From assembly GCA_025449575.1 (NCBI GenBank), contig JANWJB010000164.1:1-33169 (forward strand): a DNA stretch of 33,169 nucleotides, given 5' to 3'. Origin of the DNA: Acidobacteriaceae bacterium. GTDB taxonomy: Bacteria; Acidobacteriota; Terriglobia; Terriglobales; Acidobacteriaceae. The stretch's first letter is position 1, and every line of letters starts with the position of its first letter. Under the pieces are notes generated by a model, which ran no database searches, was not told the DNA's origin, and was given only the letters and a program-made list of their open reading frames with translations. Both the position numbers and the translations under genes were made by a program. Positions 10,189-17,723 of the stretch are shown piece after piece.

Positions 10189-11502
10189 TCATGCCGGCGC
10201 CAGCGCCGCGTCCCCCTGCTCGGCATAGGCGCACGGCTTGCCGTCCAGGTGGTCTTCAAACTCCTTGCGAAACTTCTTCAGAAATCCGATGGTGGGCATC
10301 GCCGCGGCATCGCCCAACGGGCACAGCGTACGCCCCATGATGTTTTCCGCCAGATAGCGCATGTTGTCGATGTCCTTCGCCACCCCGCCGCCGGCGTGAA
10401 AGCGCGTCAGCGTTTTCTTTAGCCAGTCGGTGCCTTCGCGGCAGGGAATGCACCAGCCGCAGCTCTCGTGCTGGTAGAAGCGCATCGTGCGCAGCGCAAA
10501 CTCCACAATGCAGACGCGGTCGTCGAGCACCACCACGCCGCCGGAGCCGAGCATGCTGCCGGCCTTGCCGACCTGGTCGAAGTCCATGCCGATGTCAATC
10601 TCCTCCGGCAACAGCACAGGGGTCGATGCGCCGCCCGGCACGACAGCCTTGAGGGCTCTGCCGCCGGCGATGCCGCCGCCAACCTCATAGATCATTTTCT
10701 TGAGGTTGTAGCCCATGGGCAGTTCATAGACTCCGGGGCGCTCCACGTTTCCGCTCAGGCAGAAGAGGCGGGTGCCGCCGTTGCGTTCGGTGCCGATCTT
10801 GGCGTACTCCGCCGCGCCGATCCGGAAGACATGCGGCACGGTGGCCAGCGTCTCGGCGTTATTGATGACCGTCGGTCCGCCGTAGAGGCCGACCACCGCG
10901 GGGAAGGGAGGCCGGATGCGCGGTATTCCCCGCTTGCCCTCCAGCGACTCCATCAACGCTGACTCCTCGCCCACCTCATAGGCTCCCGCTCCGGTGTGCG
11001 AGCGGATGTCGAAATCTATCCCGCTGCCAAAGATGTTCTTGCCCAGGAAGCCGTGTGCGTAAGCCTCGTCGATGGCCCGCTCCATGATCGTGAGCAGGTA
11101 GCGGTACTCGCCGCGCAGGTAGATGAAGCCCATGCGCGCTCCGATCGCCAAGCCCGCGATGATGACGCCCTCGATCGCCGAATGAGGATCGTGCTCGAAG
11201 ATCAGGCGGTCCTTGCAAGTGCCGGGCTCGCTTTCGTCGCCGTTCAGCAAAACGTATTTCGGCTTTGCGCTTTGCTTCGGAACAAACGACCACTTGAGGC
11301 CGGTAGGAAACCCGGCGCCGCCTCGTCCGCGCAGATTCGAGGCCTTCATTTCGGCGATGATGCCGTCGGAGCCCAGCTCGATCGCCTTGCGCGCCGAGCT
11401 GTAGCCGTCCAAGGCGAGATAGGTTTCAATCGAGGCGGCGCCCTTGCCGAAGCGGGAGGAGACGACCTTGACTTCATCGGGATGGGAGACCAGATATGCC
11501 AT
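10189..11502 (-). CDS. nuoF: NADH-quinone oxidoreductase subunit F
   Basis: NADH-binding flavoprotein of complex I, 437 residues, which accepts hydride from NADH onto FMN. NLRGRGGAGFPTGLKW (about 56-71) is the nucleotide/FMN-binding glycine-rich motif, and LLNGDESEPGTCKDR follows. The [4Fe-4S] N3 ligands are C348, C351 and C354 in SCGWCIPCREG plus C394. I chose ATG at 11502: it lies two bases after the nuoE stop and has GGGGAGGG in front. The frame extends upstream to 11751 but only as a shadow of nuoE. After the stop come 168 bases before nuoG in which no gene is visible. Confidence 0.96.
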   Translation of the reverse strand: MAYLVSHPDEVKVVSSRFGKGAASIETYLALDGYSSARKAIELGSDGIIAEMKASNLRGRGGAGFPTGLKWSFVPKQSAKPKYVLLNGDESEPGTCKDRLIFEHDPHSAIEGVIIAGLAIGARMGFIYLRGEYRYLLTIMERAIDEAYAHGFLGKNIFGSGIDFDIRSHTGAGAYEVGEESALMESLEGKRGIPRIRPPFPAVVGLYGGPTVINNAETLATVPHVFRIGAAEYAKIGTERNGGTRLFCLSGNVERPGVYELPMGYNLKKMIYEVGGGIAGGRALKAVVPGGASTPVLLPEEIDIGMDFDQVGKAGSMLGSGGVVVLDDRVCIVEFALRTMRFYQHESCGWCIPCREGTDWLKKTLTRFHAGGGVAKDIDNMRYLAENIMGRTLCPLGDAAAMPTIGFLKKFRKEFEDHLDGKPCAYAEQGDAALAPA

Positions 11503-11504
11503 CT

Positions 11505-12023
11505 CTACCGCCCTCCCCGGTCTGCAAGCCCATTCTGCGTCCGGTATTGGTCCAGCAGCGCGTCCAGCGACTCCGGCGTAAGGTTCTCGTGAAAGTCGTA
11601 GTTCACCTGCACGGCGGGAGCCCAGGAGCAGGCTCCGATACACTCGACCTCTTCGAGGGAAAACAGCCCGTCCGGCGTGGTTTCCCGGTTCTCGATCTTC
11701 AGCTTTTCTTTGCAGCGGGCAAACAGCTCGTTGCCCCCGCGCAGCATGCAACTGATATTGGTGCAGACCTGCACGTGATACTTGCCGCGCGGCTTCGTGT
11801 GCAGCATGGAGTAGTAGCTGATGACGTTGCGCACCTCCAACTCGCTGATGCCCACGCGGGATGCTACCTCGGCGATGACCGCGTCGTTCAGGGCGCCCAT
11901 CTCGTCCTGCGCATAGAGCAGCATGGGAACCAGCGCCGAGCGGCGTTGAGGGTAGAGCGTGACCATGCGGTCAAAGCGCGCCGCCAGCCCCGGAGAGAAA
12001 AGAGTTTGAGTTTCTGCGCTCAT
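11505..12023 (-). CDS. nuoE: NADH-quinone oxidoreductase subunit E
   Basis: Thioredoxin-fold [2Fe-2S] subunit of the NADH dehydrogenase module (cluster N1a), 172 residues. The four ligands are C87 and C92 in VCTNISCML and C128 and C132 in VECIGACSWAP, with normal spacing. The helical N-terminal half contains the YPQRRSALVPMLLYAQDEMG stretch typical of the family. I took the ATG at 12023 (MSAETQTLFSP), with AGGA four bases upstream. A longer frame to 12095 has a charged extension and would overlap the upstream small gene. It is followed almost immediately by nuoF. Confidence 0.95.
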   Translation of the reverse strand: MSAETQTLFSPGLAARFDRMVTLYPQRRSALVPMLLYAQDEMGALNDAVIAEVASRVGISELEVRNVISYYSMLHTKPRGKYHVQVCTNISCMLRGGNELFARCKEKLKIENRETTPDGLFSLEEVECIGACSWAPAVQVNYDFHENLTPESLDALLDQYRTQNGLADRGGR

Positions 12024-12060
12024 GACGTCCTGCGGCCCCTCGCCCTGTTTCTCTCTCTCC

Positions 12061-12441
12061 TCACGATTGCGCTCCCTCGCCGGCCAGCTCTTCAATCCAC
12101 TCCAGCGCCGCCTGGTCCAGCTCTTTTTCCTCGCCTCCGGAGATCAGCGCGCCGCTGGGGAGAATCTGGAAGCTCGCCTGCCGCTCCTGCCCCCCGGGCG
12201 CCGTCATTCTCCAACTCGCCAGCCCGTCGGCGGCGCTGAAGCAGAGTCCCAGAGTGTTGCCCTTGTGCCGCACCCACGCAGCGTCTGCTGCGGAAGTTAC
12301 TGTGAATTCCCCCCGGCCCAAGCTGGCGGCTGCGGCATAAACGCGGAGCATCGAAACCAGCGACTCCCAAACCTCCCAACGCACGCGCACCTCAAACGGA
12401 ACCCTTCCGCGCGCCCCATTCGCCGCCCTGCCGCTGCTCAC
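12061..12441 (-). CDS. Unknown 126-residue protein encoded between nuoD and nuoE
   Basis: I do not recognise this protein. It begins with GTG at 12441, overlapping the nuoD stop as GTGA. It ends 37 bases before nuoE, so it is likely co-translated with complex I genes. The sequence is soluble with no membrane segment or signal peptide. It has a VRWEVWESLVSMLRVYAAAA helix (about 18-37), a likely beta-rich middle (FTVTSAADAAWVRHKGNTLGL and SFQILPSGALISGG), and an acidic C-terminal helix (EKELDQAALEWIEELAGEG). It has one Cys, so it is not an iron-sulfur protein. A longer frame to 12516 would lie inside nuoD. A complex I assembly or accessory role is inferred from position only. Confidence 0.7.
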   Translation of the reverse strand: MSSGRAANGARGRVPFEVRVRWEVWESLVSMLRVYAAAASLGRGEFTVTSAADAAWVRHKGNTLGLCFSAADGLASWRMTAPGGQERQASFQILPSGALISGGEEKELDQAALEWIEELAGEGAQS

Positions 12442-13664
12442 CGGTCGATCTCCCCCAGCACAATGTCGATGGAGCCGATCACTGCGACCACGTCGGCGAT
12501 CAGCCGTCCCACGCACATCGTCTCCAATGCCTGCAGGGAAGCGAAGGTGGGGTTGCGCATATGCACGCGGTAGGGCTTGGCCGTGCCGTCGCTCACCACG
12601 AAGTAGCCCATCTCGCCCCGCGGCGACTCGATCGCCTGGTAGACCTGGCCCGCAGGAACAGCGAAACCCTCGGTCACAATCTTAAAGTGATAGATGAGGG
12701 CTTCCATCTGCGACTTCATCTTTTCACGGTCCGGCAGCACCACCTTGGGCGAGTCGGCTTTGATGGCGCCGTCGGGCATTCCGTCCAGAGCCTGCTGGCA
12801 GATCTTCACCGACTCCCGCATCTCGTCGATGCGCAGCACATAGCGTGTCCATACATCCCCTACGCTTGAGACCGGCACCTTGAACTGAAATTTTTCGTAA
12901 CTGGAGTAGGGCATGTCGCGCCGCAGGTCCCAATCCACTCCGCTCGCCCGCAGCGGAGGCCCCGTCACTCCCAATGCGATGGCGTCGGCGGCGCTCAGAT
13001 AACCCACGCCCTTGAGGCGGCGTTGCCAAATGGGATTGCCGTTGAGCAGGTTCTCGTATTCGTCGATGCGCTCCGGCAGCATCTGCAGCAGGGTTTGCAC
13101 TCGCCGGTAGAAATCCACCGGGGGCTCCAGCGCCAGGCCGCCAATGCGGAAGTAGGACCCCATCATGCGCTGGCCGCTCACATGCTCGAAGATCTTCAGT
13201 ATCTCCTCGCGTTCGCGGAAGGTGTAGAGAAAAACGGTAAGCGCGCCGATATCCATGGCGTGGGTGCCCAGCCACACCAGATGCGACTGGATGCGGGTAA
13301 GCTCATTCAGCAGCACGCGCATCCACTGCGCCCGCGGTGGTATCTCCATCTCCAGCAGCTTTTCGACCGCCAGGCAGTAACAGAGATTGTTCGACATCGG
13401 GCTCAGGTAGTCGATACGGTCGGTCAGCGGCACCACCTGCTGGTAGAACTTGGCCTCGCAGGTTTTCTCGATTCCGGTGTGCAGGAAGCCGATATCCGGT
13501 TGCAGGCGCACCACCGTCTCGCCGTCGATCTCCAGCACCAGACGCAGCACACCATGAGTCGACGGGTGCTGCGGCCCCATGTTGAGGACCATTGTGTTGT
13601 CTTTGGAGCCCTCGGAGACGTGAGGCTCCAGCAGCGGAGCGATCGTGAAATCGGCGGCGTCCAT
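12438..13664 (-). CDS. nuoD: NADH-quinone oxidoreductase subunit D
   Basis: 49-kDa-type subunit of complex I, 408 residues, which with NuoB forms the quinone reduction site; it is related to the [NiFe] hydrogenase large subunit. The quinone-site loop NMGPQHPSTHGVLRL (with H33 and H37), GFLHTGIEKTCEAKFYQQ, LTRIQSHLVWLGTHAMDIGA and the C-terminal SIDIVLGEIDR are all present. It is a standalone NuoD, not fused to NuoC. Its ATG shares one base with the nuoC stop (TGATG). The GTG of the small unknown gene overlaps its own stop. Its direct partner NuoB is not encoded in this cluster. Confidence 0.97.
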   Translation of the reverse strand: MDAADFTIAPLLEPHVSEGSKDNTMVLNMGPQHPSTHGVLRLVLEIDGETVVRLQPDIGFLHTGIEKTCEAKFYQQVVPLTDRIDYLSPMSNNLCYCLAVEKLLEMEIPPRAQWMRVLLNELTRIQSHLVWLGTHAMDIGALTVFLYTFREREEILKIFEHVSGQRMMGSYFRIGGLALEPPVDFYRRVQTLLQMLPERIDEYENLLNGNPIWQRRLKGVGYLSAADAIALGVTGPPLRASGVDWDLRRDMPYSSYEKFQFKVPVSSVGDVWTRYVLRIDEMRESVKICQQALDGMPDGAIKADSPKVVLPDREKMKSQMEALIYHFKIVTEGFAVPAGQVYQAIESPRGEMGYFVVSDGTAKPYRVHMRNPTFASLQALETMCVGRLIADVVAVIGSIDIVLGEIDR

Positions 13665-14179
13665 CAGCGATAGCCCTCCACCGGATAGTCCTTACGCAAG
13701 GGATGGCCCTCCCACTCGTCCGGCATCAGAATCCGCCGCAGATTGGGATGGCCGCCAAAACGCACTCCGAAGAGATCCCAGATCTCCCGCTCGTAAAAGT
13801 TGGCCGAGGGCCAGACGGCGGTCATGCTCGCCACCTCGGGGTCCAGGCTGTCCAAACGCACCGCGAGCCGCACCCTCTGCTTCAAGCCATGCGAGAGCAG
13901 GTGATAAATCACCTCGAAGCGAGGCTCGTTGGGGCTCCAGTCCACGCATGTAACGTCGGAGAGAAAGTTGTATCCGGCAGCTTTGAGGGCGGCGGCTGCA
14001 GCGATGATGCCATCGCGTGCAATCCAGAGCGTGAGTTCCTTCTTGTCGAAGCGGGCGTCGACGATCCATTCCGGCCCCGCGGCGGCCAGCGCGGAAACCG
14101 CACGGTTTTCCGCATGGGCTTGCAGAACGGCGTCCTTTTCCTGCGCATCCGGCGAGGCCTGTTTTTCAGCAGAATCCAT
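13664..14179 (-). CDS. nuoC: NADH-quinone oxidoreductase subunit C
   Basis: 30-kDa-type subunit of complex I's connecting module, 171 residues. The family signature is intact near the C-terminus: YEREIWDLFGVRFGGHPNLR followed by RILMPDEWEGHPLRKDYP. The first 30 residues are a charged, probably flexible extension before the conserved ALAAAGPEWIVDARFDKKEL region. It starts 29 bases after the nuoA stop. In most nuo operons nuoB lies between nuoA and nuoC, and here there is no room for it. The stop codon overlaps the nuoD start by one base. Confidence 0.96.
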   Translation of the reverse strand: MDSAEKQASPDAQEKDAVLQAHAENRAVSALAAAGPEWIVDARFDKKELTLWIARDGIIAAAAALKAAGYNFLSDVTCVDWSPNEPRFEVIYHLLSHGLKQRVRLAVRLDSLDPEVASMTAVWPSANFYEREIWDLFGVRFGGHPNLRRILMPDEWEGHPLRKDYPVEGYR

Positions 14180-14208
14180 AGTCGTGACGTATAGCGTGGG
14201 CCCGCGAT

Positions 14209-14616
14209 CTAGAGATCGCCCTTGTCCTCAGCCCAGTCCAAAATCCCTTTCTTTGCGACATAAAAAAGGCCTACCCCGACGAAGCCGAGATAAACCAGAA
14301 TCTCCCAGAAGCCGAAGAGCCGCGATCCGGTAATTTTTGGCAGATCGCGGTATATCAGCGCCCACGGGAGCATGAAAACCGCCTCTACATCGAAGAGGAT
14401 GAAGAGCATGGCGACCATGTAGAAGCGCACGGCGAAGCGGCCGCGGGCGTCGCCCTCGGCCACAATGCCACATTCATATGTCGCCAGCTTAACCGCCGTG
14501 CTGCGCCGGCGCCCGATGTGCCGGGAAGTGAAGATCATTGCCCCGCCTAGCGCCAGGGCGGCGACAATCTGCATGAGAAGCGGCAGGTAATTCCAAAAGT
14601 ACTCAGGCGCGTGCAT
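14209..14616 (-). CDS. nuoA: NADH-quinone oxidoreductase subunit A
   Basis: Small three-helix membrane subunit of complex I, 135 residues, and the first gene of the cluster. The cytoplasmic loop motif TYECG (about 46-50), whose conserved Cys and Glu lie near the quinone channel, is followed by RFAVRFYMVAMLFILFDVEA and FMLPWALIYRD, with D76 and E78 matching the conserved acidic pair. The family more often has PYECG. I chose ATG at 14616 (MHAPEYFWNYLPLLMQ), the usual NuoA beginning. The frame runs to 14736, but the extra residues look non-coding. The ribosome binding site is weak. A GCGATCT/AGATCGC dyad spans the stop codon. Confidence 0.95.
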   Translation of the reverse strand: MHAPEYFWNYLPLLMQIVAALALGGAMIFTSRHIGRRRSTAVKLATYECGIVAEGDARGRFAVRFYMVAMLFILFDVEAVFMLPWALIYRDLPKITGSRLFGFWEILVYLGFVGVGLFYVAKKGILDWAEDKGDL

Positions 14617-15091
14617 CCAAACCCGTTCGGCGTATGCCAGTTGTTCCGGTTGTGCTGCTGAGGACGGGCGAAACCGCTCAACAACAGAAGTCCGCGGACC
14701 TTCCGCCACGGAGCTGCGGAAACAAAGTTGAATCAAGCCTTGTGGAAGATGCTGTAAGGCTTGCTCTTAATCGATGTAGCTCTAGCTTACACTGAAGCCC
14801 CCGCTGGCTCCAACCGCGCCGGCGCCTTGGTAAGACCGGGCGGCGATTCCTCCTCATGATTTCCTCTTTTCCGTCGATAGTTCCGGTAGCTGTCCCCTCG
14901 TTACACCCGCTCCCGGGCGCACTGCGGGGTTCGGAGCGACGAGGCCCCGAAACGCGGAGCGCCCAATCTTTCTCCCAAATTTCCGGGGGGGGAACGAAGG
15001 GACGAAGAGCGAGGGCGGCGGCAGCATTGGCAACACAGACCAAGCGCCGCGCTGCACTGGCAGTGACGAATTGACGACGGAGAGGGAAGCT
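14617..15091. other. 475-base intergenic region between divergent nuoA and an unknown gene
   Basis: This region must carry the promoters of the nuo cluster (minus) and of the gene at 15092 (plus). I could not pick a convincing -35/-10 pair for either. It contains the CAAGCCTT/AAGGCTTG inverted repeat listed separately. A GC-rich potential fold lies at 14915-14964: six-base outer arms GGGCGC/GCGCCC with an inner TTCGG/CCGAA pair. Short open frames here have no recognisable protein features. Confidence 0.6.
14734..14763. repeat. Inverted repeat upstream of nuoA
   Basis: Perfect eight-base arms CAAGCCTT (14734-14741) and AAGGCTTG (14756-14763) are separated by 14 bases. The element ends about 118 bases upstream of the nuoA start, in AT-richer sequence than its surroundings. 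The arm centres are 22 bases apart, about two DNA turns, which fits a dimeric regulator operator. A hairpin in the nuo leader is the alternative. No regulator can be named from the sequence. Confidence 0.45.
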
Positions 15092-15568
15092 ATGCCGACG
15101 GCATCTGTTTTAAGCGGTTACTTGGAAGGTGGGCTGCAAAGCGGCGTGGAATCCGTTCATGGCTGGCGCGCGCCCGAGGGAAACCCGGAGGCCGCCCCGG
15201 CTCGGCACGGCAGTGGGCTCGTAGGCCACGCGCGGGTCGAGCCCCGGCCTGTGAGCGGGAACCGCCGTTATGCGGCCGGCTTGGCCGAGATGCATCGCGG
15301 TTCCATCGCCGCCGGGCGCCGCCACATCACTCCTGTCAATGGGCGCGCTTTGGAAATTTTGGGCCATGCCATCGAATACCTGGCCGACGAGTATGCCTTG
15401 AACTCACTGCAATTGGGAACGCTGGACTCCGGCGACCCGCGTGTGGAAGCCGTCCAGGTCCTCATGCTGCTCAATCGCGAGGTCTACTTCTCCAACCCTG
15501 AGTACGAGCCGCTACGCCGGCGTCTCGCCCGCTGGCTCTTCCGGGGGACTGGCGCTGCCGCCAACTGA
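15092..15568 (+). CDS. Unknown protein with conserved-looking C-terminal helical domain
   Basis: I cannot assign a function. The protein has 158 residues if it begins at the ATG at 15092, supported by GGAGAGGGA five to thirteen bases upstream. A TTG at 15071 in the same frame lacks such support. Residues 1-80 are Gly/Arg/Pro-rich and probably disordered. Residues 83-150 look folded and mostly helical: NGRALEILGHAIEYLADEYA, then DPRVEAVQVLMLLNREVYF and LRRRLARWLF. There is no signal peptide, membrane segment or metal motif. It stands alone on the plus strand, divergent from nuoA and convergent with the ABC-F gene uup. A small hairpin (TCCGC tcta GCGGA, 15592-15605) follows the stop without a T-run. 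Confidence 0.75.
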   Translation: MPTASVLSGYLEGGLQSGVESVHGWRAPEGNPEAAPARHGSGLVGHARVEPRPVSGNRRYAAGLAEMHRGSIAAGRRHITPVNGRALEILGHAIEYLADEYALNSLQLGTLDSGDPRVEAVQVLMLLNREVYFSNPEYEPLRRRLARWLFRGTGAAAN

Positions 15569-15744
15569 GCCCCGGGCGCGTCTCCGAGCGGTCCGCTCTA
15601 GCGGAGCCAAGCCGACAAGTTGGGAGATCATTTTGTTGGACAGCACGCCAAGCTCCCGCAACTCGGCCATCAGGCGGGCGACGGTGCGTCACGGCTCTGG
15701 CGAAGCACCTGCCGCATTGGCTTCGCCGCATGGATAACAAATGG

Positions 15745-15760
15745 TTCTAGCTAGCTAGAA
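15745..15760. repeat. 16-base perfect palindrome followed by an A-run
   Basis: TTCTAGCTAGCTAGAA reads the same on both strands and is followed on the plus strand by a further run of A, then GGGAG. It lies 14 bases beyond the uup stop, in the junction where a plus-strand and a minus-strand gene converge. For minus-strand transcription the T-run comes before the palindrome, so the order is wrong for a standard intrinsic terminator. It could be a protein-binding site or mark a weak termination region. Nothing else is seen in 15569-15773. Confidence 0.4.
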
Positions 15761-15773
15761 AAAAAAGGGAGTT

Positions 15774-17627
15774 CTACGTTTTGGCCTCAAGTTCCCCCCA
15801 GCGAAGATAGAGTGCATCTACCGCCTGCCGTGCTTGCTCTTCTTGAAGAAGAGCAAGCTGGAGCTCGGTTGCATGGGTCGCGATCGCCGGATCTTCCAAG
15901 GCTCGGCGCGCCTGCGCCAGCGTCTCCTCCGCCGTGTGAATGCGCTGCTCGATGCCGGCAAACTCCCGCGCCTCCAGATAGGAGAGCTTCTTCTTCGTCG
16001 CGGGCGGCGCGGTAGTCAGAAGGGAAGTAGGTTCGGGTTGGGCAGGGGACCGTATCTCTCGTTGGCCGGCAGGGCTGCTGCGCGCCACCTCCCTCTGCCA
16101 AGATTCCCACTGCGCATAGTTGGCAAAACTGCCTGCATTTCCACGCCCGTCCAAGCCCAGCACCGTCGTGGACACCCGATCGAGCAGGTAGCGGTCATGG
16201 GTCACCAGCACCATGGCGCCGCGGAATTCGAGTAGGCTTTCCTCCAGAACTTCCAGCGTCGGAATATCGAGGTCGTTGGTTGGCTCATCCAACAGCAGCA
16301 CGTCTGCAGGTTCAAGCATCAGCCGGGCAATCAGCACGCGAGCTCGTTCTCCTCCGGACAGCCGTTCTATCGGCTGGTTGAGCTGCTCGCCGCTGAAGAG
16401 AAAACGCGCCGCCCACGAAGCCACATGGATCGTGCGGTCCTGATAGATAACCGAATCGCTGTCCGGAGAAAGGGCGCGCCGCAGGGTCACGCCTTCGGGC
16501 AGCGGCCGGTTCTGGTCAAAATACACCGTGCGCAGCGCGTTCGCACGGCGGACCCTGCCTTCTGCCGGGGGAAGTTCTCCAAGCAGCAGCCGGAGCAAGG
16601 TAGTCTTGCCGCTGCCGTTCTGGCCCACCAGTCCTAGCCGCATCCCGGCCGTCACGGCGAAGTCGATGCCGCCGAAGAGCGTGGTATTGGCCGTCCGAAA
16701 GCTCACGCCCTCCAACTCAATCAAGCGCTTGGACTGCCGCTCAGTCTGGGTGAATTCAATGGATGTCACTGCGGTGCGATTCCGAGCCGTGATCTCCGCC
16801 AACTCGGCAATGAGGCTGTTGGCCTTTCCAATGCGGGCCTTGGCCTTGGTCGCACGCGCTTTGGGGCCGCGGCGCAACCAATCAATCTCAGTACGCACGC
16901 GGTTGCTTAGCGTCTCCTGCCGCTTGATTTGCGCTTCCTGGAAGGCTTCCTTTTTCTCAAGAAACTCGCTATAAGGGCCGTTCACGCGCAGAATGCCTTG
17001 CGGATAGGCACGATTCAACTCGATGGTCTCTGTTGTCACATTCTCAAGAAAATATCGATCGTGACTGACGGCGATGCAGGCGAAGGGCGCGCCGCGGAGC
17101 GATGATTCGAGCCACTCGATTCCGCCCAAATCCAAATGGTTGGTGGGCTCGTCGAGCAGGAGGACGTCGGGCTCTTCAATCAATGCCTGGACAATTGCCA
17201 GGCGCTTCCGCCAGCCGCCGGAGAGGCCGGCAGCCTCGGCATCGAAGTCCACAAAGCCGGCGCGGCCCAACGTCTCGCGGAGAATTCCTTGCCACTCATT
17301 GTTCGCGATGGCATCGGAGTGCGGTGCATGTTCACCGCGATTGGATCGCCGAAGGGCGGTTTCCAGAATCGACCACACGCTCTGGCCGCCTTCGAAGTGG
17401 GATTCCTGCGCTACCAGGCTCAGTCGCGCGCCTTTCCGACTCTGCACCTCGCCGCTGTCGGGCTCGATCGAGCCGGCGAGCAGTCCGAGAAGCGTCGATT
17501 TGCCTGAGCCGTTCGGCCCGATCAGCCCGATGCGGGCGCCGTCACCCACCGTGAACGAGATCTCGCGGAAGAGCGGTGCGGCTCCAAATGCTTTGGTGAT
17601 CTTCTGAGCGTTCAGAATTGGCGCCAC
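15774..17627 (-). CDS. uup: ABC-F family ATPase, Uup-like
   Basis: Soluble protein with two ABC ATPase domains and no membrane segment. ABC-F proteins act on ribosomes; Uup-type members are also linked to DNA stability and ribosome function. First domain: Walker A GPNGSGKS (about 37-44), signature LSGGWRKRL, Walker B DVLLLDEPTNHLD. Second domain: GQNGSGKTT, LSGGERARVLIARLM, DVLLLDEPTNDLD. The linker carries the Arg/Lys-rich WLRRGPKARATKAKARIGKA stretch, and a C-terminal coiled-coil region follows a low-complexity linker, the Uup layout. I chose GTG at 17627, which has GGAAAGGAA ten bases upstream and gives a Uup-like N-terminus. A TTG at 17675 would add 16 residues. It follows ybiT by 96 bases. 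Confidence 0.85.
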   Translation of the reverse strand: MAPILNAQKITKAFGAAPLFREISFTVGDGARIGLIGPNGSGKSTLLGLLAGSIEPDSGEVQSRKGARLSLVAQESHFEGGQSVWSILETALRRSNRGEHAPHSDAIANNEWQGILRETLGRAGFVDFDAEAAGLSGGWRKRLAIVQALIEEPDVLLLDEPTNHLDLGGIEWLESSLRGAPFACIAVSHDRYFLENVTTETIELNRAYPQGILRVNGPYSEFLEKKEAFQEAQIKRQETLSNRVRTEIDWLRRGPKARATKAKARIGKANSLIAELAEITARNRTAVTSIEFTQTERQSKRLIELEGVSFRTANTTLFGGIDFAVTAGMRLGLVGQNGSGKTTLLRLLLGELPPAEGRVRRANALRTVYFDQNRPLPEGVTLRRALSPDSDSVIYQDRTIHVASWAARFLFSGEQLNQPIERLSGGERARVLIARLMLEPADVLLLDEPTNDLDIPTLEVLEESLLEFRGAMVLVTHDRYLLDRVSTTVLGLDGRGNAGSFANYAQWESWQREVARSSPAGQREIRSPAQPEPTSLLTTAPPATKKKLSYLEAREFAGIEQRIHTAEETLAQARRALEDPAIATHATELQLALLQEEQARQAVDALYLRWGELEAKT

Positions 17628-17723
17628 AGCCGACGCGTTCCTTTCCGGGGAAGATCGCAACGCTGGCTGGTTCAACCCGCGTTCACAATCCCTGCGGCAT
17701 TGGTGAAAGTAAAGGTGGAAATG

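Noticed and set aside
8770-10422. 550-residue plus-strand open frame opposite nuoG and nuoF
   Set aside because: It runs antisense to well-conserved genes. Its His/Arg/Ala-rich, low-complexity sequence has no family motif, so it is a shadow frame.
14915-14964. Large GC-rich fold upstream of the gene at 15092
   Set aside because: The arms are short and interrupted, and such folds are expected by chance in DNA this GC-rich.
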